Source of the DNA: Planococcus citri | Taxonomy: Eukaryota > Arthropoda > Insecta > Hemiptera > Pseudococcidae | Assembly (NCBI RefSeq): GCF_950023065.1 | Contig: NC_088677.1 | Coordinates: forward strand, 13,348,001 to 13,412,000 | Length of the DNA stretch: 64,000 nt | Direction: 5' to 3' | Shown here: positions 12,031 to 21,320 of the stretch, piece by piece | How the letters are laid out: every line of letters begins with the position of its first letter | Numbering within the stretch: position 1 is the stretch's first letter | Translations under genes and position numbers: made by a program | Notes under the pieces: generated by a model | What the model saw: only the letters and a program-made list of their open reading frames with translations | The model's database searches: none | Told to the model about the DNA's origin: nothing

Positions 12031-15000
12031 ATGAATAACAACGTAAATTTATCGTTCGCGCCTCTCGATTGTAAAATCGAATACTATGCCGACTGGAGTG
12101 TCCGAATGCGCGTACTTTTGCGAAGTATCAATTGTATTGATGTTATTGATGATGCCGATTTTTATGATCACACTCAACTTTCTGCCAAACAAATTCTCGA
12201 AAGAAATCAGAAGGATGCGAAAGGTATGGAGGCAATTTATCGTCATCTGTCATCATATTCCTTGAATATTGTCCGTGACAAGAAAACCACTAAAGAAGTT
12301 TGGGATTCTTTAAAATCAACTTACGAAGACAAAAGTCCAGCCAACCAATTACATCTTTTTGACAAACTTTTGCAACTGAAAATGGCCAGTGAGGATATTT
12401 TGATTCATTTTACGAATTTTGATAAAATTATCAACGAGCTCCGTTGCAGTGGTGCCCAGGCAATAAATGATGAGCAGTTTTTATGCTGTATTTTATTACG
12501 TTCCATGAGCCCAATTTATAATCATGCTGTCACTGCAATTGCCATGACATCGAAGGATGATTTGAAGATTGAATCAGTGAAGGCAAATTTACGTACTTAC
12601 AGCCTCTCACTGAATGATAAACCTGAAAAAATTGAGAAAACTGATGAAACAGTGATGTTTGTTGATTCAAATAATTCGTCTCCTCAACAATATCAAAACA
12701 ATTACGGAAACAACAATCAATTTCAAAATTATCGACCAATCAGAGGTGGAGCTGGTAGAAAATTTCGAGGCAGAGGTGGAAAATCATTCTATTGTGGAAA
12801 TTCGTTCAATGCTGGAAATTCGTTCAATGGTGGAAATTCGTTCAGAGGAGGTCGAGGTCAAGGTCGCAATCCCAATTTTTTCAAACCAAAAGGATCGAAT
12901 CGTGGCTATGGAAATTCTCGTCATTCAATGTTTTGTACCTGCTGCAAAAAATTGGGTCATGTGGAAAGAGAGTGCAGATATCGTTCAAATGATCCGAAAT
13001 CGAATTCTTCATCCGGTGGAAAGCAGCCAACCAATAATTCCCCAACCAGTCATGCAAATTTGGTGACTGATGATTTTGGCTTTGTAGGAATGGTTTCAGG
13101 TAAATACATAGAACTTATAGTAGATTCAGGTAGCACAGAGCATATAATTAATCAAAATAATTTATTGATCAATGCAACAAAATTAAATCCACCCAAAAAT
13201 CTTGGTTTGGCAAGTAAAAATTCAACAGGTATGTTAGCTACTCAAATAGGTAACCTAGTAATCACAAATGAATATGGCCTAAATTGTACTTTAAATAATG
13301 TTTTATATGTACCTGAGGCACGAATGAATTTATTATCTATTAAACGCCTCAAAGAAACAGGATTAAAAGTACTTTTCGATGGTGATGAAGTGTGTTTCTA
13401 TAAAAATGACGAACTTGTTGCTTTAGGTGAAAATATGAATAATTCGTTGTATAAAATCACATTCTCAGTAGGTGATAATTATCTTCATATGATAAATAAT
13501 GTGAACTCATCCTGTACTGACGAATTTAAAAAATCAATTTTATGGCACAAAAGAATGGGTCATTTATCCTATTCCTACTTGAGTAAACTTTTTACTGAAA
13601 AAATGATAACCAGTACAGAAGCCACCATCATTACTCCAAGCTCAATTTGTGAAACTTGTGTATACAGTAAACAATGTAGAAATCCTTTATCAAAGTATAA
13701 GGAAAAATCAATTGGCCCATTAGATGTTGTACATTCAGATGTGTGTGGACCTTTTAGTCCTACTCGTAATGGTGAAAAATACTTCGTAACTTTTATTGAA
13801 GGATACACTCACTTTACCTATGTGTACCTTTTGAAAAATAAATCTGACGTTTTTAATGCCTATAAACAATTTGAAGCTAGAATCATATTAATGCTAAATG
13901 GCAAAGGCATAAAATACCTATACTGTGACAATGGAGGCGAGTATATCTCCCATGAATTTAAAACTCACTGTTTATCTAAAGGTACAGAACTGCATTATAC
14001 CATCCGAAACACACCAGCATTAAATGGTATTTCAGAACGGATGAATCGGACTTTGGTAGAGAAAACGAGAGCTTTACTCATAGAATCTGGTTTAACACCA
14101 AGTTTTTGGGGCCATGCATTATTAACGGCTACCTATCTAATTAATAGAAGTCCAACTCGTGCATTATTTACAAATAAAACTCCCTATGAAATGCTAACTA
14201 ATAAAAAACCTAATCTCTCGTATTTAAAAATTTTTGGTTGTGTAGCCTATGCTCAAAAAGTGTTTCCTGGAAAATTAGATGTGAGATCTGATAAATGTGT
14301 TCTAATCGGGTATACACACAATGGCTATAAATTGTATAATTTTGTAACAAAAAGAGATGTTATTGTGAGAGACGTAATTTTCGACGAAACACTTGTGTAT
14401 AAAGATTTATTAAGCCAAAAAGAGTTCGTGCCTATTCAAGGTTTTAAAAATACACTTGAAAAATATGAGTCATGTATTTTCTGGAATGATATGGTGTTGC
14501 GAAGCGGCAAAGCTATAAAAACAAACGAAAATGTTAAAAAGGTTGACGAATGTAAAACTATTAATAACAACATGCCTATACCTCCAGTTAACCACCAAAA
14601 CCTACCAGATGTTTTGAAAGAAGCAAAATCGGTAGATGAAACAAAATCAACTTCACCGGAAGGTAATAAAAACGCACCAAGGCAGCAAAGTAGTTATAAT
14701 TTACGAAGCAAAGAAATTCTAAACCAGTTGACAAATAGCTGCGTATTTTCGGTAGATGTCTTTGATGGCTCACCCTCGAATTTTTGTGACATTTCGAAAC
14801 GAAGTGATAAAAAGCAATGGTATGACGCAGTTCGTGAAGAATTAAACTCCCTACGTATTAACAAGGCATGGGAACTCGTAAATCGCCCAAATGATGCAAA
14901 TGTTATTGGTAGTAGGTGGATTTTTAAAATAAAGCGAGGTGAAAATAATACCCTAGATAGGTATAAGGCACGTTTAGTGGCAAAAGGTTACAGTCAAGAA

Positions 15001-16392
15001 TATAATAAAGATTATCACGAAACTTTTGCGCCTGTAGCAAAAATGGTCAGTTTTCGTACATTTTTATCTTTAGCTATTACCTATGGTTTGCATATTGCAC
15101 AATTGGATGTCAAAACTGCATTTCTTAATGGAATTTTGACTGAAACTGTGTACATGGAAGTACCAGAAGGTGTAACGTATACTGGCGATAAGGTATGTAA
15201 ACTCAAACGAGCTTTGTATGGATTAAAGCAAGCATCTAGGGAATGGTATAAACGTTTAGATACCTATTTAAAAAGTTTGGGTTTCGAAAACAGTAAGTCT
15301 GATTACTGTGTGTATATTTTAAAGAAAAATAATATTGAATTGCATGTGTACATACTTTTATATGTAGACGATCTTATTATTATGTGCAAAAATATGACGA
15401 ATTTGTCCAAAATAAAATCGCTACTTTTCAAAGAATTTCAAATGACTGACCTTGGACCACTGAAATATTATTTGGGTATGAGTATAAATCAAACAAGCGA
15501 TTATATCTCTCTAGATCAGCATACCTATTTAGAGAATGTTTTATTAAAATTCAATATGAGTGATTGCAATTCTGCAAGTACTCCTATTGAAAATAAAATT
15601 GACCTTGAGCTTTTGAGCACTTGTGAAATTGATCCAAAATATGAAACTTTGTGTCGGAGTTTGATTGGGAGCTTGATGTATGCTATGCTCTGTACACGTC
15701 CTGATCTTTGCTATGCTGTTAGTCTGTTGAGTCGTTTTCAATCAAAGCCTAGTAAAGCTCTGTGGAAAATACTCAAACGTGTTTTGAGATATGTGAAAGG
15801 TACCATTGATTATAGATTGATTTACCATAAAAATGCAAATTTAAAATGTCCATTAATTTGTTACACTGATGCAAGTTTTGCAACGAACGATCTCAAAGCT
15901 CACTCTACTAGTGGAATTTTGATCAAAAGTTTTGGTACTCATTTAATTACTTGGTCATCTCGTCGCCAACCTAATGTTGCTCTAAGTACTATGTTGGCAG
16001 AATATTATGCATTATGTGAAGCAACAAGAGATATAATGTGGCTTCGCGAATTGTTCAATTTCTTAGGGGTAAATATTGAAAAGCCAACCATGATTTTTGA
16101 AGATAATAAAAGTTGCATTGATATTGCCAAAAATCCAGTAAATCATAAAGGTACAAGGCAAATGAGAACTAAATATTTCTTCGTAAGAGAAGAATTAGAA
16201 ATTGGAACCATAATTTTACGAAAAATCGAATCTACTAATAATGAATCTGATATATTAACGAAACCATTACCAAAAGAAAGATTCAACTGTATACTAGAAA
16301 AATTACATTTAACCAAATTCAAATACTTTCCTAGATTTCGGTCATTATTTTCAAATTATAAGTCCTCCATCCCCCTTAATCTCTTTCCATAG
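12031..16392 (+). CDS. Copia gag-pol polyprotein, 1,453 aa, with host-derived C-terminal tail
   Basis: This single frame encodes the structural and enzymatic proteins of a copia element. A gag region (about 1-240) is followed by a Gly/Asn/Arg-rich stretch with repeated GNSF motifs and a CCHC zinc knuckle (C302, C305, H310, C315). Aspartic protease has D365-S-G. The integrase zinc region has H506, H511, C540, C543, and the catalytic triad is D570, D633, E669 (last spacing 35). Reverse transcriptase carries YVDD at 1111-1114. RNase H shows D1280, E1324 and D1358. The usual C-terminal LTKPLP motif follows. There is no stop or frameshift, so the copy is young or recently active. From about residue 1430 the frame runs into duplicated host repeat DNA, which supplies about 24 foreign residues and the stop. 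The ATG at 12,031 is the first after the leader. Confidence 0.95.
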   Translation: MNNNVNLSFAPLDCKIEYYADWSVRMRVLLRSINCIDVIDDADFYDHTQLSAKQILERNQKDAKGMEAIYRHLSSYSLNIVRDKKTTKEVWDSLKSTYEDKSPANQLHLFDKLLQLKMASEDILIHFTNFDKIINELRCSGAQAINDEQFLCCILLRSMSPIYNHAVTAIAMTSKDDLKIESVKANLRTYSLSLNDKPEKIEKTDETVMFVDSNNSSPQQYQNNYGNNNQFQNYRPIRGGAGRKFRGRGGKSFYCGNSFNAGNSFNGGNSFRGGRGQGRNPNFFKPKGSNRGYGNSRHSMFCTCCKKLGHVERECRYRSNDPKSNSSSGGKQPTNNSPTSHANLVTDDFGFVGMVSGKYIELIVDSGSTEHIINQNNLLINATKLNPPKNLGLASKNSTGMLATQIGNLVITNEYGLNCTLNNVLYVPEARMNLLSIKRLKETGLKVLFDGDEVCFYKNDELVALGENMNNSLYKITFSVGDNYLHMINNVNSSCTDEFKKSILWHKRMGHLSYSYLSKLFTEKMITSTEATIITPSSICETCVYSKQCRNPLSKYKEKSIGPLDVVHSDVCGPFSPTRNGEKYFVTFIEGYTHFTYVYLLKNKSDVFNAYKQFEARIILMLNGKGIKYLYCDNGGEYISHEFKTHCLSKGTELHYTIRNTPALNGISERMNRTLVEKTRALLIESGLTPSFWGHALLTATYLINRSPTRALFTNKTPYEMLTNKKPNLSYLKIFGCVAYAQKVFPGKLDVRSDKCVLIGYTHNGYKLYNFVTKRDVIVRDVIFDETLVYKDLLSQKEFVPIQGFKNTLEKYESCIFWNDMVLRSGKAIKTNENVKKVDECKTINNNMPIPPVNHQNLPDVLKEAKSVDETKSTSPEGNKNAPRQQSSYNLRSKEILNQLTNSCVFSVDVFDGSPSNFCDISKRSDKKQWYDAVREELNSLRINKAWELVNRPNDANVIGSRWIFKIKRGENNTLDRYKARLVAKGYSQEYNKDYHETFAPVAKMVSFRTFLSLAITYGLHIAQLDVKTAFLNGILTETVYMEVPEGVTYTGDKVCKLKRALYGLKQASREWYKRLDTYLKSLGFENSKSDYCVYILKKNNIELHVYILLYVDDLIIMCKNMTNLSKIKSLLFKEFQMTDLGPLKYYLGMSINQTSDYISLDQHTYLENVLLKFNMSDCNSASTPIENKIDLELLSTCEIDPKYETLCRSLIGSLMYAMLCTRPDLCYAVSLLSRFQSKPSKALWKILKRVLRYVKGTIDYRLIYHKNANLKCPLICYTDASFATNDLKAHSTSGILIKSFGTHLITWSSRRQPNVALSTMLAEYYALCEATRDIMWLRELFNFLGVNIEKPTMIFEDNKSCIDIAKNPVNHKGTRQMRTKYFFVREELEIGTIILRKIESTNNESDILTKPLPKERFNCILEKLHLTKFKYFPRFRSLFSNYKSSIPLNLFP
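16319..16364 (+). repeat. Right copy of 46-bp direct repeat flanking copia
   Basis: Identical to 11,641-11,686. The join to the element occurs within TTCAAATAC and leaves no polypurine tract. Beyond it the family C repeat resumes with CTCCATCCCCC exactly where the left flank stopped. Confidence 0.9.
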
Positions 16393-16720
16393 GTGCGCTT
16401 GCAAATGTGCAAAAGCTGAGGATGTCAGGCCATCAGCATTTTTGAGAAAAAAATAATGAAAATGGTGTCATTTTGAGGATTTCCTTCCTTATACCTATTA
16501 AAAAACCAAAAGATGATATTTTAGATTTTTACGCGTATACTCTAGTTCGTGGTTTCCTGTGAATTTGCATTTATTTAATGCATGCGGGAATGAAGAAAAA
16601 AAATGACAAAAAATAATTCGATATTTTCATTTTTCGAAGTATTCTCAATTATAGAAGTCAATAAGCAGAAAGTTTATGCAGAAACTGACTTGCAATCAGC
16701 AAATAGCTGATGGCTTGTTT
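16365..16720 (+). repeat. Right part of the family C repeat split by copia
   Basis: Continues the C repeat from the left flank: GCTTGCAAATGTGC, GATGTCAGGCCATCAGC, GTGAATTTGCATTTATTT, then the hairpin core at 16,689-16,720. No coding sequence. Confidence 0.75.
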
Positions 16721-17640
16721 TATACAGTTCTCTTTCAAATTTTTGTTTTTTCTTGAATTTTTAAATTTTCTGTCCTCTTTAATTTGTTCGATTTATGTAC
16801 TTCTCAATTTCTTTTGTTCGCTAATTTCATTTGTTGGACTTTAATTTTCAAATTTTTCTTCTTTTTTAATTTTGATAATTTTATTTAGGTTCAATTTTTA
16901 TGAAAAAATATTACATTTGATAAAATTAAGCTAAAAACATGATTATCAATTATCATAAAAGTGAGGATTTTTGGAAATTTTTGACAAAAAAGCGAGCGTT
17001 TGATCATTTGAGCAAAATACTGAACTTTTTTGGCAATTTTTAGCAAAATAAAAATGCAAAAACTCTCTTGCAATCAGCGAATAGCTGATGAGTGACTTGT
17101 TTTTTTTTATAACAAGATATACTTTTTTTCCGGATTTTCATAAATTCAAGTTCAATTTTTAAGAAAAAGGATTGAATTTTATGAAACTCGATCCGATTCA
17201 CGTCCTACTTTTGGTTTCCCAAATCAGTTGGCGGTGGTACTGAGCTCTTTTGCAACCCGATTTGCAGATTTTTCAGTTTTGGAAAAATTGTCATGAAAAA
17301 GATCGAAACGAAATTCAGACATCATTTCAATACAAAAGAATCCAACAATTTTCTATTATGGCTCTAAAATGTCTTAAAACTACTACTTACCAATTGTTTT
17401 GAAAGCTCAAAAGTAAGATATACTTACAGGGCTGAGATTCCTTAATCTCTACTGAAAAACGACTTGAGCCACCGAAAACAATACAAGACATGAGCAAAAA
17501 CGTTTTGATGGTCAATGAAAAAAATCACAGGACAAGCCAGAACATTTGTGCTAATGAATGTAGAAAAAAATGACTTTTCAGCTCTTACTGACAAAGAAGC
17601 GAAAGTTCGTTTCAAGTTACTTGAAAACGATTCTCTCAAA
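16721..17640. repeat. Last A repeat unit
   Basis: A-unit motifs run to about 17,610: core at 17,067-17,099, GGTTTCCCAAATCAGTTGGC, entry motif near 17,391 and GACTTGAGCCACCGAAAAC. Similarity stops at the start of the palindrome cluster. Confidence 0.7.
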
Positions 17641-17649
17641 TGAGTCAAT

Positions 17650-18000
17650 AGAATATCATTGCGAACGATTTCATGATATCATAATGAATCGTTCGCGAAC
17701 GACTAAATCAGTAAAATCATTCCAATTTCCAAGCGATTTTTCACGCAATAAATTAGAAACTAAAAACTTCTCATGTCGTTCAAGAACGATTCGTTCAAAA
17801 AATTGTCATCGTTCGCGAACGATTTGACAATTTGATAATGAATCTTTCACGAACCACGAATATTTTCGCGAAAAATTCAAACAGGAAAAATGCTTCAAGT
17901 CGTTCGAGAACGATTCGTTTTCGCTCGAAGGAGTGCTGAACATCGTTCATGAACGATTTGATCATCTCGTCACGAATCGTTCGCGAACGTCTAATCCATT
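17650..18000. repeat. Cluster of 16-bp palindromes, left half
   Basis: Repeated motifs of the form RTCGTTCNNGAACGAT: 17,688-17,702, 17,775-17,790, 17,808-17,823, 17,901-17,913, 17,942-17,957 and 17,976-17,989. Those at 17,808 (ATCGTTCGCGAACGAT) and 17,942 (ATCGTTCATGAACGAT) are perfect palindromes. They come in blocks of three in fixed order, a GTCGTTCNAGAACGAT, then an ATC form, then an AATC form, about 90 bp per block. CG content is unusual for the surroundings. Confidence 0.8.
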
Positions 18001-18575
18001 AATTTCTTTCATTTATGTGCTTTATTTGCTCAATTTTCATCATTACCATTGCTTTCACTTTTACATTGACTGCCAATCAGCGAATAGCGTTTCAAAGAAA
18101 CCAATTGGAATCAGCGATTGAAATATTATTGGCTGTTTTCTTTTTGTTTTTGTTTAATTTGCATTTGAATGGCAAAATTAGTTTTTTAAGAAGTTTCAAA
18201 ACATAGCCAAGTATTTTTAACCTACCTAATTAGTAATTTTATTCTCTTCGTATTGATTTTGTTTTCTAATTTGAAATAATTATATAAATCGGCTATATTT
18301 TTCTACGTATCAAAAAAGTGATGAATGAAATGAATTTTTAAATTGATATTGACGTTTGCGGTCATTTTATTATTCATGCCACGAAGGAGTTCTTGTTTGA
18401 AAGCAAAACAAAAAACAAAAAAATTGAACGCATTACACAATCAACTATTGCGCATGAACGCATTTAATGCATTCAATAGTCAGGAAGCAAATGCAAAACT
18501 CTCTTGCAATCAGCGATTAGCTGATGGCTTGTTTTTTTTTCTTGGTCGACGAATTAAATCTTATCTACTTACATA
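18001..18575. other. 570-bp block splitting the palindrome cluster
   Basis: Contains no RTCGTTC palindrome. It includes TGCCAATCAGCGAATAGCG at about 18,070 and a hairpin core at 18,502-18,533, so it looks like another core-bearing repeat inserted in the cluster. Open frames at 18,015-18,206 and 18,343-18,585 have no recognisable features. Confidence 0.45.
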
Positions 18576-18910
18576 TTTCAGATGAATCGTTCACGACTTC
18601 ACGAACAATTTTTCGCTCAAGAAGTACGCATCGTTCGTGAACGATTCGACAATCTCTCAATTAATCATCCCTTCATTCACAAACAAATCAACTGAACTAA
18701 GTACCAATTCCATTTTCACAAAATTTTGAATTTTTGATCAATTTCCATTTTTTAAGATCATACCTCAAGTCGTTCGAGAACGATGTATTCAGCGCAGTAC
18801 TCATCGTTCGTGAACGATTCAACAATCTCATAATGAATCGTTCATGAACCAAATCTTTTAATTAAAAAAATATCTCAAGTGTTCAAGAACGATTCTTTGA
18901 AAAAAATGTT
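18576..18910. repeat. Cluster of 16-bp palindromes, right half
   Basis: Motifs at about 18,585, 18,630-18,645, 18,769-18,784, 18,803-18,818, 18,837-18,850 and 18,884. The block at 18,769-18,850 repeats the three-motif order of the left half, including linker words CAACAATCTCATAATGAATCG. Several copies differ from a perfect palindrome only at the two centre bases. Confidence 0.75.
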
Positions 18911-20580
18911 CATCGAATATGAATTTTTATCGTTTTCGTGAGACTATATTATAGTTAATTTGCGAGTCGAATTGTTATAATTTTTATTTCAATGAAATGT
19001 GTGCATAAATTAAAAAACAAGAAGTTTTACTTACAATCGAAGCAATTCGACATTTTTTTTAATTGCATGTTGCCGATTTTGCTTTGAGTTTCAGTACCTA
19101 AATTTTTAAAAAAACTAAAATAAAACGTTTTATTTCCTATAAAACTTACAAAGGAGATACCTACCTATTCTAACTAGTCAGCCGCATTTAAAACTTTAAT
19201 TAATTAATTTTCGTACGACATATGGGCTGGTATAGGAAGTGCGACGAGATTATCGTCATTAAGCAACGCAGATGTACCTGTTCGTTATAAACTTTTACCA
19301 TTCTATTGCTGATTATGTTGACGACCAAGTTTCACGTTGTATTTCACCTGCTCGCGTTGTTATTCGCGCTGCAAGTGGTAAAATTTCGTTTTACGTCACG
19401 TGTTCTCCAAAAGTACGATTTAATTTTCAAACTCTCGGCTAATAGACTATGGCGTGGCTCTTCTTTCATCGAATTTCCATTCTCTCCTCCCCCCTCTTCA
19501 CCCATCTTCCTCTTCTCGGCGGATTTCATTTCCCTCGAAATATAATATTTTTTAATCGATGAGAAAGCGAGAGAGGTGTTGGGCGACGTTATGATTCGAT
19601 TCGACCAACTACGACAGAGACGACGACGAAGACGATAAAGATGGTATAAGAATTATCGCTTCGTCGAATTTATACTTACTCTACGAGAAACGTTTTTGAT
19701 TTATTGTTTTCTTAATTAATTGCTGAAAAAACACCAGCGCGAAAGGATTGGGAAATTTTATAAGCGATGCGGACGACGTCAGACGACGGTTCGACGATAA
19801 TTCATAGAAAGCTATAATATCTGCGAGGGGAAAAAAAGCGAAATTGGAATAAATTGTGAGAATAGGGTGGTTCCTTTGGTTGTGACGAAGGCGATAAAGC
19901 TGAATTTTGAAGGGTTACCTATAATGTGTAGTTTAGACGAGTGTGTTAGTTTTGGTGGTGTTTTGGCGATTTTTTTTTTCGTGTGTTGAGGGATTAATTT
20001 TGGTTGTTAGTCATTGAATAAAAATCATTAGAAGGTTGGAAAAGTAGAAAAATACTTACTTACTGAAATGAAATTTGTGCTATGTTTGTTCTAATCCTTC
20101 AATCCGCGATCTTGCTTTTCACTGGTTGTTTTTTATGTATGTACTTTATCTGCATTTAAAGGTACCTACCTACGTATAGGTACCGCGATTGATAATTCTA
20201 ATAATATAATAAACTACTTAGTACAATGTACATCATCATTTATATTTTTCTGTTAATTTTCTAGCTTAAGATAGGTACCTTACCGATCAGATATCAATAG
20301 AAAACATTCGAATTGGGCCAAGTTAGCTGCTGAAATTATGCTGGCATCCTTTTTGCTTGAATAGTTTTTTTATGTAGCAAAACCCAGGCATAATACTGCT
20401 TCAAAATGCTTTGAGGAGCATTGTTCATTGCAAGTAGTGCAAGCCTAATTAGCTAATTGCTGGTAGGTTCAATGCCCCAGTGAATTAGCAAAGCATTAGT
20501 GTAGAGTAGGTACATATTACTGGAATTTATGTTGAACTAGCCAAGTTTCCATCACATGCCTTTAGATCAATCGAAATGTA
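18911..20580. other. Low-repeat noncoding block
   Basis: No motif from the A, B, C or R2 repeats is seen. The segment 19,190-19,830 is richer in CG dinucleotides (for example GACGACGACGAAGACG) and could be a regulatory or untranslated region, but no convincing frame, splice pair or core promoter was found. Around 20,158-20,280 there are several GGTACCTA-type palindromes. Confidence 0.4.
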
Positions 20581-20589
20581 CTTACTGAC

Positions 20590-21010
20590 TCGCCATTTCA
20601 TCAGCTGCATCAGCAACTGAACATGTCTTTGTCTGACAGATATTGATGACTTTACACACAGGATCTAAGAGTTCTATCTGATTTTTCACTTTCTGTATGA
20701 ATTTGTCATTAATCAGAAGTTGCTGGACAGAAATTGTTTCACAGTTTTCTTCAGCTTCTTGTCTTCATTCAGCATAACTTTTTTCATGTAAGGTAAATTA
20801 TAAATGACACGCGAATAAGAATCTTTGATAAGAACATCGATTATCACCAGGAATAATCATTCTGCCACCACCTAACTTGACAGTTTTGTTTTCAAAATCG
20901 GTCTGCTTGAATTCTTTCACAATAGATAATACTTGTGTCTTACTTCAATATCAACTAGGTATATCCTTGGCTAGTAAATTTCCAGTGTGAGCTTTACAGG
21001 TACAATGCCC
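20590..21010 (-). pseudogene. Decayed hAT-type transposase fragment
   Basis: Read on the minus strand, pieces of protein in shifting frames give, in order, AHTGNLLAKDI, IVKEFKQTDFENK, GGGRMIIPGDNR followed by CSYQRF, KKVMLNEDKKLKKTVK and LLINDKFIQKVKNQIELLDP. This order (C-x-AH...NLLxKDI, then a strand with GG.R.I.P.D.R, then a helical INDKF...LL.P segment) is that of hAT transposases and their DUF659-type relatives. Stops and frameshifts break it at least three times, so it is dead. The N-terminal BED finger and C-terminal dimerisation domain are absent. The assignment rests on motif order, not on a search. Confidence 0.65.
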
Positions 21011-21049
21011 TGTGCAGCAATTTTTCGAACCCTGTACGTCCGAATTAGG

Positions 21050-21320
21050 AGGCCAAAAACCTAAATTTCGAGATTTTCTCGTTCATTTTTCAAAGTTGGT
21101 TGTTTCATGTACATTATATAGCCACTTCTTTCGAATTCGTTGTTCTATTTTTCATGTAAAAAAATCGAGTGTTCGTTTCACGAGACTTTATGAATAAAGA
21201 AAACTTACCAAAAATGCGCGGTCGTTTTTATGACAAACTTCCAAAAATGCGGTCCTTTTTATGATATACTCGTGGTTAACATCGATCATACAAGGCTTTT
21301 GAGACAATTTACCTGCTTTG
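21050..21320. repeat. R2 repeat segment
   Basis: Carries the R2 landmark ATCGAGTGTTCGTTTCACG, then AATAAAGAAAACTTACC, which recurs more than a dozen times across 21-64 kb. No coding sequence. Confidence 0.7.

Larger units (their letters stand above)
11687..16318 (+). mobile_element. Ty1/copia retrotransposon lacking its 3' LTR
   Basis: Order on the + strand: 5' LTR (11,687-11,873), primer binding site (11,874-11,887), leader, then one gag-pol frame. Protein order is gag, protease, integrase, reverse transcriptase, RNase H, which defines copia rather than gypsy. The element stops just after the RNase H domain, where the sequence switches into a second copy of the 46-bp host flank. No polypurine tract or 3' LTR follows. 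Without a 3' LTR this copy cannot complete a normal replication cycle, although its frame is still open. It interrupts a family C repeat. Confidence 0.93.
653..18533 (+). repeat. Hairpin core shared by repeat families A, B and C (about 20 copies)
   Basis: A core of about 35 nt, consensus CTTGCAATCAGCGAATAGCTGAT followed by GRCTTGTT, is preceded by ATGCAAAAACTMT. ATCAGC and GCTGAT form a 6-bp stem around a GAATA loop. Copies start near 653, 983, 1403, 3060, 3630, 4222, 5214, 5919, 6393, 7074, 7869, 8599, 8989, 9923, 10404, 11140, 16689, 17067 and 18502, with a degenerate one at 29,485. All are on the + strand. The core is better conserved than its surroundings, and it sits at the end of at least three different upstream bodies. 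Confidence 0.85.

Noticed and set aside
12659..13066. 135-codon frame overlapping copia gag
   Set aside because: Out-of-frame shadow over the Gly/Asn/Arg-rich repeats of the polyprotein.
653..18533. CRISPR-like regularly recurring 35-nt repeats
   Set aside because: Spacing is 250-1200 bp and the intervening DNA is itself repetitive; this is a eukaryotic repeat family.
17650..18910. Heat-shock element array
   Set aside because: TTCNNGAA pairs are present, but the next half-site is not at the required 2-bp spacing, so no three-unit element forms.
19306..19545. 79-codon frame in the CG-richer block and its antisense partner
   Set aside because: Low complexity (pyrimidine-rich stretch), no motif and no splice context.
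20430..20485. Possible tRNA or SINE promoter (GGTTCAATGCC)
   Set aside because: The only A-box-like word is about 8 bp away, too close for a pol III type 2 promoter.
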